A DNA stretch of 64,000 nucleotides from Novosphingobium sp. Fuku2-ISO-50. Its GTDB lineage: Bacteria > Pseudomonadota > Alphaproteobacteria > Sphingomonadales > Sphingomonadaceae. Both the position numbers and the translations under genes were made by a program. This document shows positions 1 through 9,103 of the stretch, in pieces. Each line of letters begins with the position of its first letter. Within the stretch, counting starts at the first letter, position 1. A model generated the notes under the pieces. It was not told where the DNA came from. It saw only the letters and a program-made list of their open reading frames with translations, and did not search any database. Location of the stretch: assembly GCF_001519055.1 (NCBI RefSeq), contig NZ_KQ954287.1, positions 1-64,000 of the forward strand, written 5' to 3'.

Positions 1-6
1 AGGGAA

Positions 7-132
7 CCTCTGATTCAGCCCAATCAGCATCTGACCCACCCCACCTCGTCCCGCGAAGGCGGGAATGACGAAAGAGGAGCTTGGCAAGCCAGAGCAAAAG
101 CGTGATTCTTGCAAAAGGGACTGAATCAGAGG
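7..132. repeat. MITE-like element with 12-bp terminal inverted repeats
   Basis: CCTCTGATTCAG at 7-18 is repeated as its exact reverse complement at 121-132, enclosing about 100 bp. The interior holds a sphingomonad-style palindrome (47-70, CCCGC-GAAG-GCGGG flanked by a CGTC/GACG-type border), related to the palindrome at 18669. The element lies directly downstream of the ackA stop and contains no gene. It could be a small non-autonomous transposable element or a repeat doublet that also ends ackA transcription. No target-site duplication could be seen. Confidence 0.4.
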
Positions 133-136
133 CGCT

Positions 137-1321
137 CTAAAGCCCGAGACAGGCCACCGTATCGAGCGCGATCATCCGTTCTTCGTCGGTGGGCACGACC
201 ATGATCGCTATGCGGCTGTCGCCCGCGCTGATCGTGCGCGCGTTCGCCGCATTGGCCGCCGGATCGAGCGTCAGGCCAAGGAAGCCCAGCCGTTCGCAGA
301 TCAGGCTGCGGATCAGCGAATCGTTTTCCCCGATCCCGGCGGTAAACACCAGGGCATCGATCCCGCCCATGCTGGTGCAAAGCGCCGCAATTTCGCGCGC
401 AGCCCGCGCGACAAACAAGGTGACCGCCTGGCGCGCCGCTTCGCCATCACTGGCATGGAGCGCGCGCATGTCGCTCGACAGCCCCGATACGCCGAGCAGC
501 CCCGATTGCTGATAAAGCAAGGTTTCGACCGCCTCGGCACTCATCCCCTCGTGCATGATCAGGTGCAGCACCAATCCGGCATCGAGCGTGCCGCAACGCG
601 TGCCCATCACCAGCCCGTCGAGCGCGGTAAAGCCCATCGTCGTATCGACGCTTTTGCCGCCGCGCATCGCGCACAGGCTGGCGCCGTTGCCCAGATGGCC
701 GACGACGACGCGCCCGGCGACCAGTTCGGGCGCCGTGCGCGCCAGTTCGCGCGCGATGAAGGCATAAGACAGCCCGTGAAACCCATAACGCACCAGCCCG
801 CGATCATGGAACGCGCGCGGCAGGGCAAAGCGCGTGGTCTCGTCGGCGCGCCCGCGATGAAACGCGGTGTCGAAACACGCCACTTGCGGCACATCGGGCA
901 TGAGCTTCGTCATGGCGCGGATCGCGGCAAGGTTGTGCGGCTGATGCAGCGGGGCCAGTTCCGACAGCGCATCAAGCCGGTCCATCACGGCGTCCTCGAT
1001 CCGCACCGGGCTTGCATAATCCGCGCCGCCATGGACGACGCGATGGCCAATGCCGACGATCCGATTGTCGCCAAGATGCCCTTGCGCCCAGGTGATCAGT
1101 TCGCCCAGCAAGTCTTCGTGAGTCATCGCCGCGCCGTCGTCCCAGCGCCGGTCGATAGCGAGCGAACCGTCATCGGCGCGCGCGGCGAGATGCGGCGCGG
1201 TGCCGATGCCCTCGATCTTGCCCCCGGCGGCGTGATGCGGATGACCTGCGTCATCGAGCCGATAGAGCCCGAACTTGATGCTCGACGATCCGGCGTTGAG
1301 GCTGACCAGCGCGCGGGTCAT
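137..1321 (-). CDS. ackA: acetate kinase
   Basis: The 394-aa product is a normal-length acetate kinase of the ASKHA fold. It interconverts acetyl-phosphate plus ADP and acetate plus ATP in the cytosol. The N-terminus carries the adenosine/phosphate loop (NAGSSSIKF, residues 9-17). The family motifs GHRVVHGG, GFHGLSY and GHLGNGAS are present, as is the C-terminal FTAGIGEN box. Its ATG overlaps the stop of the upstream phosphotransacetylase gene in an ATGA junction (1318-1321), so the two are translationally coupled and run acetyl-CoA to acetyl-phosphate to acetate. The TAG stop at 137-139 falls just after the MITE-like repeat. Confidence 0.97.
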   Translation of the reverse strand: MTRALVSLNAGSSSIKFGLYRLDDAGHPHHAAGGKIEGIGTAPHLAARADDGSLAIDRRWDDGAAMTHEDLLGELITWAQGHLGDNRIVGIGHRVVHGGADYASPVRIEDAVMDRLDALSELAPLHQPHNLAAIRAMTKLMPDVPQVACFDTAFHRGRADETTRFALPRAFHDRGLVRYGFHGLSYAFIARELARTAPELVAGRVVVGHLGNGASLCAMRGGKSVDTTMGFTALDGLVMGTRCGTLDAGLVLHLIMHEGMSAEAVETLLYQQSGLLGVSGLSSDMRALHASDGEAARQAVTLFVARAAREIAALCTSMGGIDALVFTAGIGENDSLIRSLICERLGFLGLTLDPAANAANARTISAGDSRIAIMVVPTDEERMIALDTVACLGL

Positions 1322-2796
1322 TGCCCGGCCCCGAAAGGCTGATCGGGCGAAGCGGATTCAGGCGAAATCTGGCCGGGCAGCAATGGCCCCGGCGCCTGCC
1401 CCGGCACGCCCCAGGCGCGCACCAGCATGATCGCCACCGCTACCGAAGCCGCACGGGTGCGCTGGCTGTCGGCCCGGCTGGTCAGGATGATCGGAACCCG
1501 CGCACCGAGCACGACCCCGGCGGCATCGGCATCACCCAGAAACGTAAGCTGTTTGGCCAGCATGTTGCCCGCTTCGAGATTGGGCACGACCAGAATGTCG
1601 GCATGCCCCGCAACGGGCGAGACAATGCCCTTTTCGCGGGCCGCCGCCTCGCTGATCGCATTGTCAAAGGCCAGCGGGCCATCGAGAATGCCGCCGCTGA
1701 TCTGCCCCCGGTCGGCCATCTTGCACAAGGCGGCGGCGTCCATCGTCGCGCGCATCGCCGGATTGACCGTTTCCACCGCCGCCAGAATTGCCACTTTCGG
1801 CTCGGGCAGGCCCAGCACGTGCGCCAGATCGATGGCATTGGCGACGATGTCCGCCTTTTCCTCGATCGTCGGCTCGATATTGATCGCGGCATCGGTAATC
1901 AGCAGCGGCTGTTCGCGCCCGTCAAGCTGCATGACAAAGACATGGCTGATCCGCCGCCCGGTGCGCAGACCGCTGTCATGCGCGACGACCGCAGCCATCA
2001 GTTCGTCGGTGTGCAGCGATCCCTTCATCAGCATCGCCGCCTGCCCTTCGCGCACCAGCGCCACGGCCCTGGCTGCCGAATCGTGGCTGTGTGCGGTGGC
2101 GACCAGGCGATAGGGGGTGATGTCGCATCCGGCCTCGACCGCTGCCGCGCGGATTTTCGCTTCGGGCCCGACCAGCAGCGGCACGATCATGCCCGCCTCC
2201 GCCGCTTCGACTGCTGCTTCGATCGCCGCCGCGCTGCAAGGATGGACGACCGCCGTGGGCACTGCCGCGCCGCCCCTGGCCGCCGCCAGCAGGCGTTCGT
2301 GGCAGGGATTGGCGGCAATATGCACATCGGGCAGCGCGATGCGCGGTCGGCGCACTTTTTCATCGGGCGCGATCACTTCGGCCACGCCCGTGATCACGTC
2401 GCGCCCCTGCTGATTGGTGCAGCGGCAATCGAGCGTCAGGCGGCGACGCGCCACATCGCGCGCGGTCACCGTCACGCTGGCGGTCACCGTGTCGCCGATC
2501 CCCACCGGCGCGGTGAATTTCAGGCTTTGCGAAAGGTAGATCGTGCCCGGCCCGGGCAGCTTTGTGCCGAGCACCGCCGAAATCAGCCCCGCCCCCCACA
2601 TGCCATGCGCGATGACCCGGTGAAACATGTCATGCGAGGCAAATTCGGCATCGAGGTGCGCCGGATTGACGTCGCCCGACACCGTCGCAAACAGCGTGAT
2701 GTCGGCGGCGGTCAACGTGCGCGACACACTGGCGCTGTCGCCTGTGGCGATCTCGTCGAATGTCCGGTTCTCGATCATGTCAGGCGTCTGGGACAT
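1318..2796 (-). CDS. bifunctional MaoC-like enoyl-CoA hydratase / phosphate acyltransferase
   Basis: The 492-aa protein has two parts. Residues 1 to about 150 are a MaoC/PhaJ-type hotdog hydratase, with AxxSGDVNPAHLD and AHGMWGAGLIS around the predicted catalytic Asp/His. Residues of about 170-480 are a phosphate acetyl/butyryltransferase domain. Such fusions are known in alphaproteobacteria and are usually called bifunctional enoyl-CoA hydratase/phosphate acetyltransferase. The start MSQTPDMIENRTF (ATG 2794-2796) was chosen because the upstream in-frame stretch has no hydratase similarity. It is directly coupled to ackA, which supports acyl-CoA to acyl-phosphate to acid with ATP gain. The hydratase part may link to beta-oxidation or PHA precursor supply (inference). 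Substrate chain length cannot be read from the sequence. Confidence 0.93.
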   Translation of the reverse strand: MSQTPDMIENRTFDEIATGDSASVSRTLTAADITLFATVSGDVNPAHLDAEFASHDMFHRVIAHGMWGAGLISAVLGTKLPGPGTIYLSQSLKFTAPVGIGDTVTASVTVTARDVARRRLTLDCRCTNQQGRDVITGVAEVIAPDEKVRRPRIALPDVHIAANPCHERLLAAARGGAAVPTAVVHPCSAAAIEAAVEAAEAGMIVPLLVGPEAKIRAAAVEAGCDITPYRLVATAHSHDSAARAVALVREGQAAMLMKGSLHTDELMAAVVAHDSGLRTGRRISHVFVMQLDGREQPLLITDAAINIEPTIEEKADIVANAIDLAHVLGLPEPKVAILAAVETVNPAMRATMDAAALCKMADRGQISGGILDGPLAFDNAISEAAAREKGIVSPVAGHADILVVPNLEAGNMLAKQLTFLGDADAAGVVLGARVPIILTSRADSQRTRAASVAVAIMLVRAWGVPGQAPGPLLPGQISPESASPDQPFGAGQ

Positions 2797-2900
2797 TGGG
2801 GGGATCTCGCGACAGACAGGGAAATAGAGTGCCTGTCGCAATAGCAGCCTGCACGTCCTGCGAGTTTGCGTCAGGTCAATCCCATCCACAAGGGCCCACC

Positions 2901-4538
2901 TTATTGCACCAGACGCGCGCTTTGCACGGTGATGGTAAACAGCGCCTGCAAGGCCGCCGTGATGCTCTGGTCGGTCGATACCTGATAGAACAGGGCCTGT
3001 CCGGCCGAATTGGTCGAAGCGCATTGCTTCAACGCGGGCACCAGCGTGTCGGTGGGATTGATTTCGTTGTATTCATACGAATATCCCGAAGAGATCGCCG
3101 ACGGCAGATATTGCGTATAGAGCACGGCGATCTGAATGTTCTGGGCCTTGATTTTCGCGCACAAGGCAATGTCTGCCGCCGTCAGCGGACCGCGAGCCAG
3201 GGTGGAAATGCCTTCGGCGTTGCTGGCGGCATTGTATTCGTCGACCATCCCGTCGGTGATCAGCAACAGAACTTCTTGCGGATTGGCCCCGACCGCGCCC
3301 GATCCCCCTGCCGGCATGGTGCTGTACAGCGTGTTGAACATGTGCGTAAAATCGGAAGCCCAGTCATAGGTCAAAGTGACTGACGAGGTCGGCTGCGCGT
3401 TCGCGACCCAGTAATCCACATTGGAGCTGCTCCCAAGATTCGGCACGCTGATCGTGTTGTAGTTCGAAGACGTCAACGTGGTCATCGTGCTCAACGGCGA
3501 AACAGGAATGACCGATGTGCTGCTTCCCAGCCCCTGATAGCCAAACCGGAACATCTGAAAGCCATAAGTCGTCTTGTACTGTTGCGACATGTTATAGGCG
3601 TATGGGATCAAATCCTGGACTGCAGAAGATGCGTCATTGATACGCAAATCGATGGTCGATGTCGTTCCGCCATAGACCAGGCCGTAATTCTGCGTGATCC
3701 AATATCCGTCCGCAACATAACCTGATGACGGAGCTGTAACGCTTTTTCCGGCCGTATCATAATAACCGCCGCTGCACGCCTTGTTCCCGGAAGCGATCGC
3801 GGTGCAAAGCATATAGGTCTGATTGCTTCCGGCAGCTGAGCTATAGGACGTACTGGGGACATAGATATAATACGTTTTACCGCCCACGGTCACCCTCGGC
3901 GTGTTGGTCGTGTTGGGCGGGGTTTGCACGTGGCAAGCAAAGGCGCAGTTGTTGGTCGCACCTTGCAGCAGGCTGATCCCGGCCGTGGTCGAGGGGATCA
4001 GCATCGAGGGCGACGTATCGACCGCAATGAAGAAATTGATGTTCGGCGGCTGCGACGCGTTAGCGGTCGAAGACCCCGTGATCGCCAGCGTGTTGATGCC
4101 GATGAGCGAGCTGAACACCGTGTTGACCGACGCATTGTAGGTAACCGTGGTCGTGCGCAACGTGCCCGAACAGTTTGCACTCGTGCTGACGGGCGTGATC
4201 GAGACCTGGGGATAGCCCGACGCAAACGCCACCGTGCCCTGCCAACTGGCTGCCTGCGAGTTGAACAGCGCTGTCGCCGCCGCCTGCGCGTTGGCACTTG
4301 TCTGGCACAGCATGGTGGGGTCGACCGTGGCCAGCGCGGCGGCATCCGCCGCTGCATTGAGCTGGGTCTGGATCATTTCCGCGCGCGCATAGTCGACCCC
4401 GAATCCGATCGCGATCATGATCGGAATCAAGCCAACGATCAGGATGACCACAACATTGCCCTGCGGATCCGCCCATAGGCGACGGACGAATCCATCGATC
4501 CGTGCAATAATACCTGGGCAGAATGGGTTTTGCATCAT
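2901..4538 (-). CDS. TadG-like pilus assembly protein with vWA domain
   Basis: The 545-aa protein begins with a short cytoplasmic stretch and one membrane helix (about 29-45), followed by a Tad-type pseudopilin N-terminal signature (YARAEMIQTQLNAAADAAAL). The rest is a secreted Ser/Thr/Asn-rich region. Residues after about 130 hold a von Willebrand A-like fold with a MIDAS motif (DTSPS) and the later ITDG element. The start could be either of two adjacent ATGs (4538 or 4535). It is the last gene of a three-gene Tad-like operon (8 bp after the preceding stop). Tad proteins work in the inner membrane and periplasm to build Flp pili. The partners TadA, RcpA and the Flp pilin are not in this window. 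Confidence 0.85.
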   Translation of the reverse strand: MMQNPFCPGIIARIDGFVRRLWADPQGNVVVILIVGLIPIMIAIGFGVDYARAEMIQTQLNAAADAAALATVDPTMLCQTSANAQAAATALFNSQAASWQGTVAFASGYPQVSITPVSTSANCSGTLRTTTVTYNASVNTVFSSLIGINTLAITGSSTANASQPPNINFFIAVDTSPSMLIPSTTAGISLLQGATNNCAFACHVQTPPNTTNTPRVTVGGKTYYIYVPSTSYSSAAGSNQTYMLCTAIASGNKACSGGYYDTAGKSVTAPSSGYVADGYWITQNYGLVYGGTTSTIDLRINDASSAVQDLIPYAYNMSQQYKTTYGFQMFRFGYQGLGSSTSVIPVSPLSTMTTLTSSNYNTISVPNLGSSSNVDYWVANAQPTSSVTLTYDWASDFTHMFNTLYSTMPAGGSGAVGANPQEVLLLITDGMVDEYNAASNAEGISTLARGPLTAADIALCAKIKAQNIQIAVLYTQYLPSAISSGYSYEYNEINPTDTLVPALKQCASTNSAGQALFYQVSTDQSITAALQALFTITVQSARLVQ

Positions 4539-4546
4539 GACAAGAC

Positions 4547-5236
4547 CTAGTTGAGCCTTGGGCTCATGTAAATGGTATCTGTAAATGTCGTGGCAGAAAA
4601 AGAACTGTAGGCCACAGCAGGTGTGTAGGTGTAATTGATCGTCGCAACCCACACATAGGCACCGGCAGTGCCGACTTGCGTGACGGTCGATGTTCCTGGC
4701 GCATAGTTGGTACAAACATCCGAACCATCGGGAGACGCCGGAATCAGCGGCGACCCCGCCGCGACAAATCCGCTGGGCAATGCCACCACGCTGTTCGCCG
4801 ATTGCGTGGCAACCGAGGGCAACGTCCCCGCCGTCAAAGTCGATGTGGCGGCCGTCGCCGTGTTCGAAGCGATTTGCGCGGGCGTCTGGGTCTGCGCCTG
4901 TGTCCACACGACATAAGCGTTGTTCTGGTCGCAAATCCGCAGCAACGAAATCTGCTCTGTGGCATTGGCCACACCGTACGGCGTCATTACCACGGCAGCG
5001 GCATTGAGGAAGGCCGTGGCCGAAGTGGTCGACGGTGATGCGGCAACCAGCGTCGGCGAAAAGGCGCGACTGGTCATGTCGGCCAGCGCGCGCGTGGCCA
5101 GCGTGACTTTGCGATTGCAGGCAATCATGTCGGACATGACATAGCCGCCGAGATAGAGCACCAGCATGAACGGCAGGACGATGGCAAATTCCACCAGCGC
5201 ATAGCCACCCTTGTCGCGCAGCAGTCTTTTCAGCAT
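4547..5236 (-). CDS. TadE-like pseudopilin
   Basis: This is a 229-aa protein with a TadE-type N-terminus: a short basic leader (MLKRLLRDKGG), then the Glu-containing hydrophobic helix (ALVEFAIVLPFMLVLYL). The remaining ~190 residues are an extracytoplasmic, Thr/Ala/Ser-rich domain with two Cys (ICDQN and VCTNY). ATG 5236 was preferred over an in-frame ATG at 5257 because it limits the overlap with the upstream gene to 7 bp. TadE-family minor pseudopilins are needed for tight-adherence pilus biogenesis. The low similarity expected in the C-terminal domain makes an exact TadE versus TadF label unsafe. Confidence 0.83.
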   Translation of the reverse strand: MLKRLLRDKGGYALVEFAIVLPFMLVLYLGGYVMSDMIACNRKVTLATRALADMTSRAFSPTLVAASPSTTSATAFLNAAAVVMTPYGVANATEQISLLRICDQNNAYVVWTQAQTQTPAQIASNTATAATSTLTAGTLPSVATQSANSVVALPSGFVAAGSPLIPASPDGSDVCTNYAPGTSTVTQVGTAGAYVWVATINYTYTPAVAYSSFSATTFTDTIYMSPRLN

Positions 5237-5985
5237 ATCGTCGTCCCGGTCGGGCACGAGTAGTTTTCCGTCACGATCACCTGGGTCGCCACGAGTTCGC
5301 GGTAACTGTTGGGATCGTTGGCGATATTGCTGCTGATGTTAAAGCCGAGCAGGCTGGTAAGCGTGGGCCACAGATACACCAGTTGCACCACGATGATATT
5401 GCCCTGCCCGCCCACCGTGCTGGTAACGCCGGTGCCGTAAACCGTACCGTTGGCAGTGCCGCTGCCGTTGTTGGTCAAAGTGCCGGTGGTGTCGAACGTG
5501 AACGTCGGCGCCGTGTTGGCGGTCGTGCTGAAACTGCTGGCCGACGTGCTGCCGAAGCTTCCCGCCGTGGTAACGACTGCGGTCAACTGACTGCAACTGA
5601 GGAACGGCGGCAGAAGGCTGCCATTGCCGAACGCGACAGCCGAGCTGGAACCGGACGGCGTATAAGTCAATGTGCCGCAAATCGCCTGCTGAAACTGCGC
5701 GCCGGTCATGCCCGGGTTGGACACACTGGTGGACTGAAAGCTTTGCGCCTGCCCGGTCAGCAACAGGCGCGCACCGGCCTCAGCCGCCGTTTCCAGCCCC
5801 TCTTGCGCCATATAGGTCAACGCCGTTTGCAAGATGGCGACGAGAAGCGCGATGAACGCGGGCATGATCAGGGCAAATTCGATCGCCGCAGCGCCGCTGC
5901 GATCGCATCGAAGCGCGGCAATGCATTGACGGGTCCACCGTCCTTGCCCCCAATTTTGCCGCGCCAATTGCATCTGCCTGTTCAC
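5230..5985 (-). CDS. TadE-like pseudopilin
   Basis: The first gene of the small Tad-like operon encodes 251 aa. After about 30 basic residues comes the TadE signature (SGAAAIEFALIMPAFIALL), with the conserved Glu inside the membrane helix and then an amphipathic GLETAAEAGARLLL segment. The exported part is Gly/Ser/Thr-rich, with Cys pairs near residues 83-131 and at the very C-terminus (YSCPTGTTIC). It overlaps the next gene by 7 bp, which indicates translational coupling. An alternative start lies four codons downstream (5973). A 74-bp gap separates it from the MFS gene upstream and could hold the operon promoter. Confidence 0.83.
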   Translation of the reverse strand: MNRQMQLARQNWGQGRWTRQCIAALRCDRSGAAAIEFALIMPAFIALLVAILQTALTYMAQEGLETAAEAGARLLLTGQAQSFQSTSVSNPGMTGAQFQQAICGTLTYTPSGSSSAVAFGNGSLLPPFLSCSQLTAVVTTAGSFGSTSASSFSTTANTAPTFTFDTTGTLTNNGSGTANGTVYGTGVTSTVGGQGNIIVVQLVYLWPTLTSLLGFNISSNIANDPNSYRELVATQVIVTENYSCPTGTTIC

Positions 5986-6059
5986 CCGGATTCCCCAGGC
6001 TGTATTTTTATCATCGAGTCCTTAAAACGATGTAAAATCGGGATCGGCGGCGGGCGACG

Positions 6060-7409
6060 TCAGCCGCCGGGCGTTTCCAGGCCATGACCACAGGGCCCGG
6101 TCTCGTGCCGCCAGAGCATAAACACCGACGCCAGTGCCGCGAGGCTGATCGCGCCAAAGAACAGCAGGATCGCGTCATAGCCTTGCGGATGCGCAGGCCC
6201 CGCCCCCGCGCGGTCGGCCAGGGCTCCTGCGATCAGGTTTGACGCAGCGATCCCCAGCGATTGCATCAAGGTGATCAGGCCAAGCGCCGTGCCCAGCCGT
6301 TCGCGCGGCACGATCATCGTCGTCGCCGGCCAGATCACCGCCGGCACCAGACCCCAGCTGATCCCCATCAGCACGGTCGAAATCCACGGATTGATATTGG
6401 TCAGCCCCAGCACGGCCAGCGTGACCGGCAAGAGCAGCGTGCCGAACACCAGCATCATCGCCCGGTTGCCAAAACGGTCGGCCAGCACGCCGAACAACGG
6501 CGTGGCAAAGATCGCGGCGGCAAACACCCCCGAATTGACCTGGCCTGCCGCCTGTAACGACAAGTGCTTGGCATGCTGAAAGTATTCGACCGCATAAGTC
6601 TGGCGAAAGGGAAAGAACACCGCCGCATAAAGCACATGGAGACCCAGAATGTACCAGAACGCCGCGTCAAACCGCAGCCGCGCCAACCCGCGCGGCGTCG
6701 CCGGTGCAGCCCGTGCCGTCACCGGCAGAGCCGGGCGGCTCGGTTCGAGCGCGTAAAATACCAGCGCCGCCGCCAGGCCCAGCCCGGTAACCCCCGCCCC
6801 CAGCCACAAAGGCGGCTGCCATCCGGCATCATAAAGCGGCCGCGCCCAGGTCGACGACGTGTTGCACAAAAACGATCCGACCCGCGCCAGCGACAGGAAC
6901 AGTCCCGTGGCCAGCGCAATCCCGCTGCGCGGAAACCACAAGGCAAGGCCTGCGACCAGCGCCATGAAAATCGCCCCTTCGGCAATCCCGAAAATCAGCC
7001 GCCCCAGCCACATCACCCAATAGGGCGTACCGATCGCGGTAAGACAGGCGCCGACCACCCCGATCGCGGCGGTCCACAGCGCGATCCGCGCCGCACCATG
7101 GCGATCGATCAGAACCCCGCCGACCAGCGCCAGCGCGACATTGGGCCAATAGATCGCGGCATTCAGGCTGCCGATATGGCCTTGCGTAAATCCGCGCTGG
7201 CGGATGAGCAGATCGGCAATTTCGCCGATCACGTCGGTTTCGTAATACGTCGCCAGAATGGCCACGGCGGCGACCATCAGGGCCAGCCAGCGCAGCGGAA
7301 TCGCCGGCAGGTCGGCATCCGCGCCCCACCCCCGGTCCTGCCCGATCGTTCCATCGGGCCCCAAATCCGAAACCGCCGCCACGCCCCGCCCCCCTTTCAT
7401 CCCAGGCAA
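6060..7409 (-). CDS. MFS transporter (MFSD1-like)
   Basis: The 449-aa polytopic protein has about 12 predicted membrane helices. The region after helix 1 (WPNVALALVGGVLIDRHG) and the following LGRLIFGIAEGAIF and LSLARVGSFL segments resemble, from memory, the MFSD1 branch of the major facilitator superfamily more than sugar or drug porters. Known MFSD1 members export dipeptides from lysosomes; the bacterial substrate is unknown. The start is ATG 7409, or 7400 three codons later. It lies 59 bp downstream of the glycoside-hydrolase-like gene on the same strand, so they may be cotranscribed. A role in peptide or sugar transport is inference only. Confidence 0.85.
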   Translation of the reverse strand: MPGMKGGRGVAAVSDLGPDGTIGQDRGWGADADLPAIPLRWLALMVAAVAILATYYETDVIGEIADLLIRQRGFTQGHIGSLNAAIYWPNVALALVGGVLIDRHGAARIALWTAAIGVVGACLTAIGTPYWVMWLGRLIFGIAEGAIFMALVAGLALWFPRSGIALATGLFLSLARVGSFLCNTSSTWARPLYDAGWQPPLWLGAGVTGLGLAAALVFYALEPSRPALPVTARAAPATPRGLARLRFDAAFWYILGLHVLYAAVFFPFRQTYAVEYFQHAKHLSLQAAGQVNSGVFAAAIFATPLFGVLADRFGNRAMMLVFGTLLLPVTLAVLGLTNINPWISTVLMGISWGLVPAVIWPATTMIVPRERLGTALGLITLMQSLGIAASNLIAGALADRAGAGPAHPQGYDAILLFFGAISLAALASVFMLWRHETGPCGHGLETPGG

Positions 7410-7468
7410 ACCCTGCGCCCCATCAAGGGCGCGCTTGCGTGTCGGAATGATGACAGTCGGGAAAAGCG

Positions 7469-8998
7469 TTACACAAACATGAAATTGGCAGAGGAAAGCT
7501 GGCTCATGCTGACATGGTCGAGCACCAGATGATCATGCGCGTCATAGGTGATCACTACATTGCCGCCCGATTGCTGCATCGCACCTTCGAGCGCGGCGTA
7601 ATTGGCAAACAGGCTTTTGTCGAAGTGGATCACGTCGCCCGAGGCCGGGCTGGGCAGGAAACCGTCGATCGTTTCGTTTCCAAACCCCTTGTGAAAGACA
7701 AAAGTATCGTCATTGCCGCCGGCCTTGATCACATCGCCCTTTGCGCCGACGATCACCATGCCTGACGCGACAGCCTCGATCGTTTTCGAAGCGCCTGCCT
7801 TGGCCGCAGACGCCGTCGTCGCCAGGTGCGTGGCCTCGACGATCAACGGATCGGCGCCGACCGCCAGCGTGATCGACGCAACATTGTGATAGACCGCGAT
7901 CGGCGTCGTGCCCGAAATCGGATCATAGACCGCGATCGTTGCCTGCACATTGGCAAAGCGAATGGTGTCGGTATGGGTAACCGGCGCGATTTCACTGTGC
8001 GTGGTGTTGTTCCAGATGGTCTGTTCGTCCCAGATCACCACGTCGAAAACGTTGGTCGCCTTTTGCAGCGCCAGCGAATTGGTCGTCTTGTCCGCGCCGC
8101 CGATCGTGTAGGACACGGACCCCGGCGTAAAGGACGATGGCCCGCCGCCCAGGATTGTCGTCAGATCGTGCAGCGCGACGGCGGCCGGTTTGGCCGCGTT
8201 GCTGTAATCGAACAGGCCATAGTGATTGCCGGTGTTCGTGTTCGTCGCGTCGGGATAGGCATCGAGCAATTCATAAAGGATCACCGTCGCCGCCCCCGCC
8301 GACTTGGCATCGAAAATCATGTCGAGATCATAGATCGCCTGAACATGGGCATCGACGCCGCCCGATACGCCGGGCAAAGTCGAATAGCCGGACTCGGTCG
8401 CCACGAAAGGCTTGCCCGACGGGATCGAGGCGAGGTTGCTTTTCAGATAGGCCAGCGGCGCAGCGCCATTGTTCGCATAAGGATGGATCGCGGCATAATC
8501 GTAGCCCGTGGTCGACGAGGCCCCCGCATTCATCGTGTAGCTGTAGACCGTGGTGCCGTGCAGCACCGAACTGGCCCCGACATCGGCATAGAGCGCATTT
8601 TGAAACGCGATCGCCGCCGGGGCCCCGGTCAGGCCATTGTAGCTCGCCCCGAAATTGTTGATTTCGTTGGGCCCCTCGATCGCGACGAGCGCGCCGGGAT
8701 GGGCGGCTGCGAAATTGGCCATCTGGGTCACGCTGTTGGCCGGGGTGTTGTTGGTATAAAGCAGCATGTCAAAGCGGATGCCGCTGCTGGCGGCGAGATT
8801 ATAGGCCGCCTGCCCCTGCATTCCTGTCCAATAGGCTGCCGTGCGGATGAGGCTGACCCCTATATATTTCAGGTCAGCCAGGACGTTCTGGATATTGGCA
8901 TATTTGCCGTCGGTATAATCGATCTCGGCATCGATACCGATCGAGGCGACGAAGCTGGCTGCGCTGGCGACGGTTGCTTTGGTCATGACCGCCAACAT
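7469..8998 (-). CDS. glycoside hydrolase-like protein with RTX-type C-terminus
   Basis: The 509-aa protein has no N-terminal signal peptide. Residues of about 15-290 look like a (beta/alpha)8 clan-A glycosidase: an EGPNE motif places a probable acid/base at Glu112, and ATESG places a probable nucleophile at Glu202. The C-terminal ~100 residues (GGNDDTFVFHKGFGNETIDGF, then a FxxxHxxL block) resemble the calcium-binding RTX/M10-serralysin-type tail recognised by type I secretion systems. That arrangement suggests export of a polysaccharide-active enzyme through an ABC/TolC route (inference). No T1SS genes are in the window. Alternative ATGs lie at 8998 and 8986. The polysaccharide target cannot be predicted. 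Confidence 0.75.
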   Translation of the reverse strand: MLAVMTKATVASAASFVASIGIDAEIDYTDGKYANIQNVLADLKYIGVSLIRTAAYWTGMQGQAAYNLAASSGIRFDMLLYTNNTPANSVTQMANFAAAHPGALVAIEGPNEINNFGASYNGLTGAPAAIAFQNALYADVGASSVLHGTTVYSYTMNAGASSTTGYDYAAIHPYANNGAAPLAYLKSNLASIPSGKPFVATESGYSTLPGVSGGVDAHVQAIYDLDMIFDAKSAGAATVILYELLDAYPDATNTNTGNHYGLFDYSNAAKPAAVALHDLTTILGGGPSSFTPGSVSYTIGGADKTTNSLALQKATNVFDVVIWDEQTIWNNTTHSEIAPVTHTDTIRFANVQATIAVYDPISGTTPIAVYHNVASITLAVGADPLIVEATHLATTASAAKAGASKTIEAVASGMVIVGAKGDVIKAGGNDDTFVFHKGFGNETIDGFLPSPASGDVIHFDKSLFANYAALEGAMQQSGGNVVITYDAHDHLVLDHVSMSQLSSANFMFV

Positions 8999-9017
8999 AG
9001 GTCATAACCGTTTTTAA

Positions 9018-9089
9018 CAATTGTATATGACTGGTAAACGCGATTTCAGGTCAATTACAATTCATTGCAAACAAATAAATCAATTGTAT
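9018..9089. promoter_or_regulatory. AT-rich intergenic region with repeated CAATTGTAT boxes
   Basis: The 105 bp between the glycosidase-like gene and the GMC oxidoreductase stop is far more AT-rich than its surroundings. CAATTGTAT occurs at 9018-9026 and again at 9081-9089. A related CAATTACAA lies at 9052-9060. The repeats sit upstream of the minus-strand glycosidase gene, so they are candidate promoter or regulator-binding elements. No specific factor is recognised. Confidence 0.35.
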
Positions 9090-9103
9090 TCATCCTGATT
9101 TTG

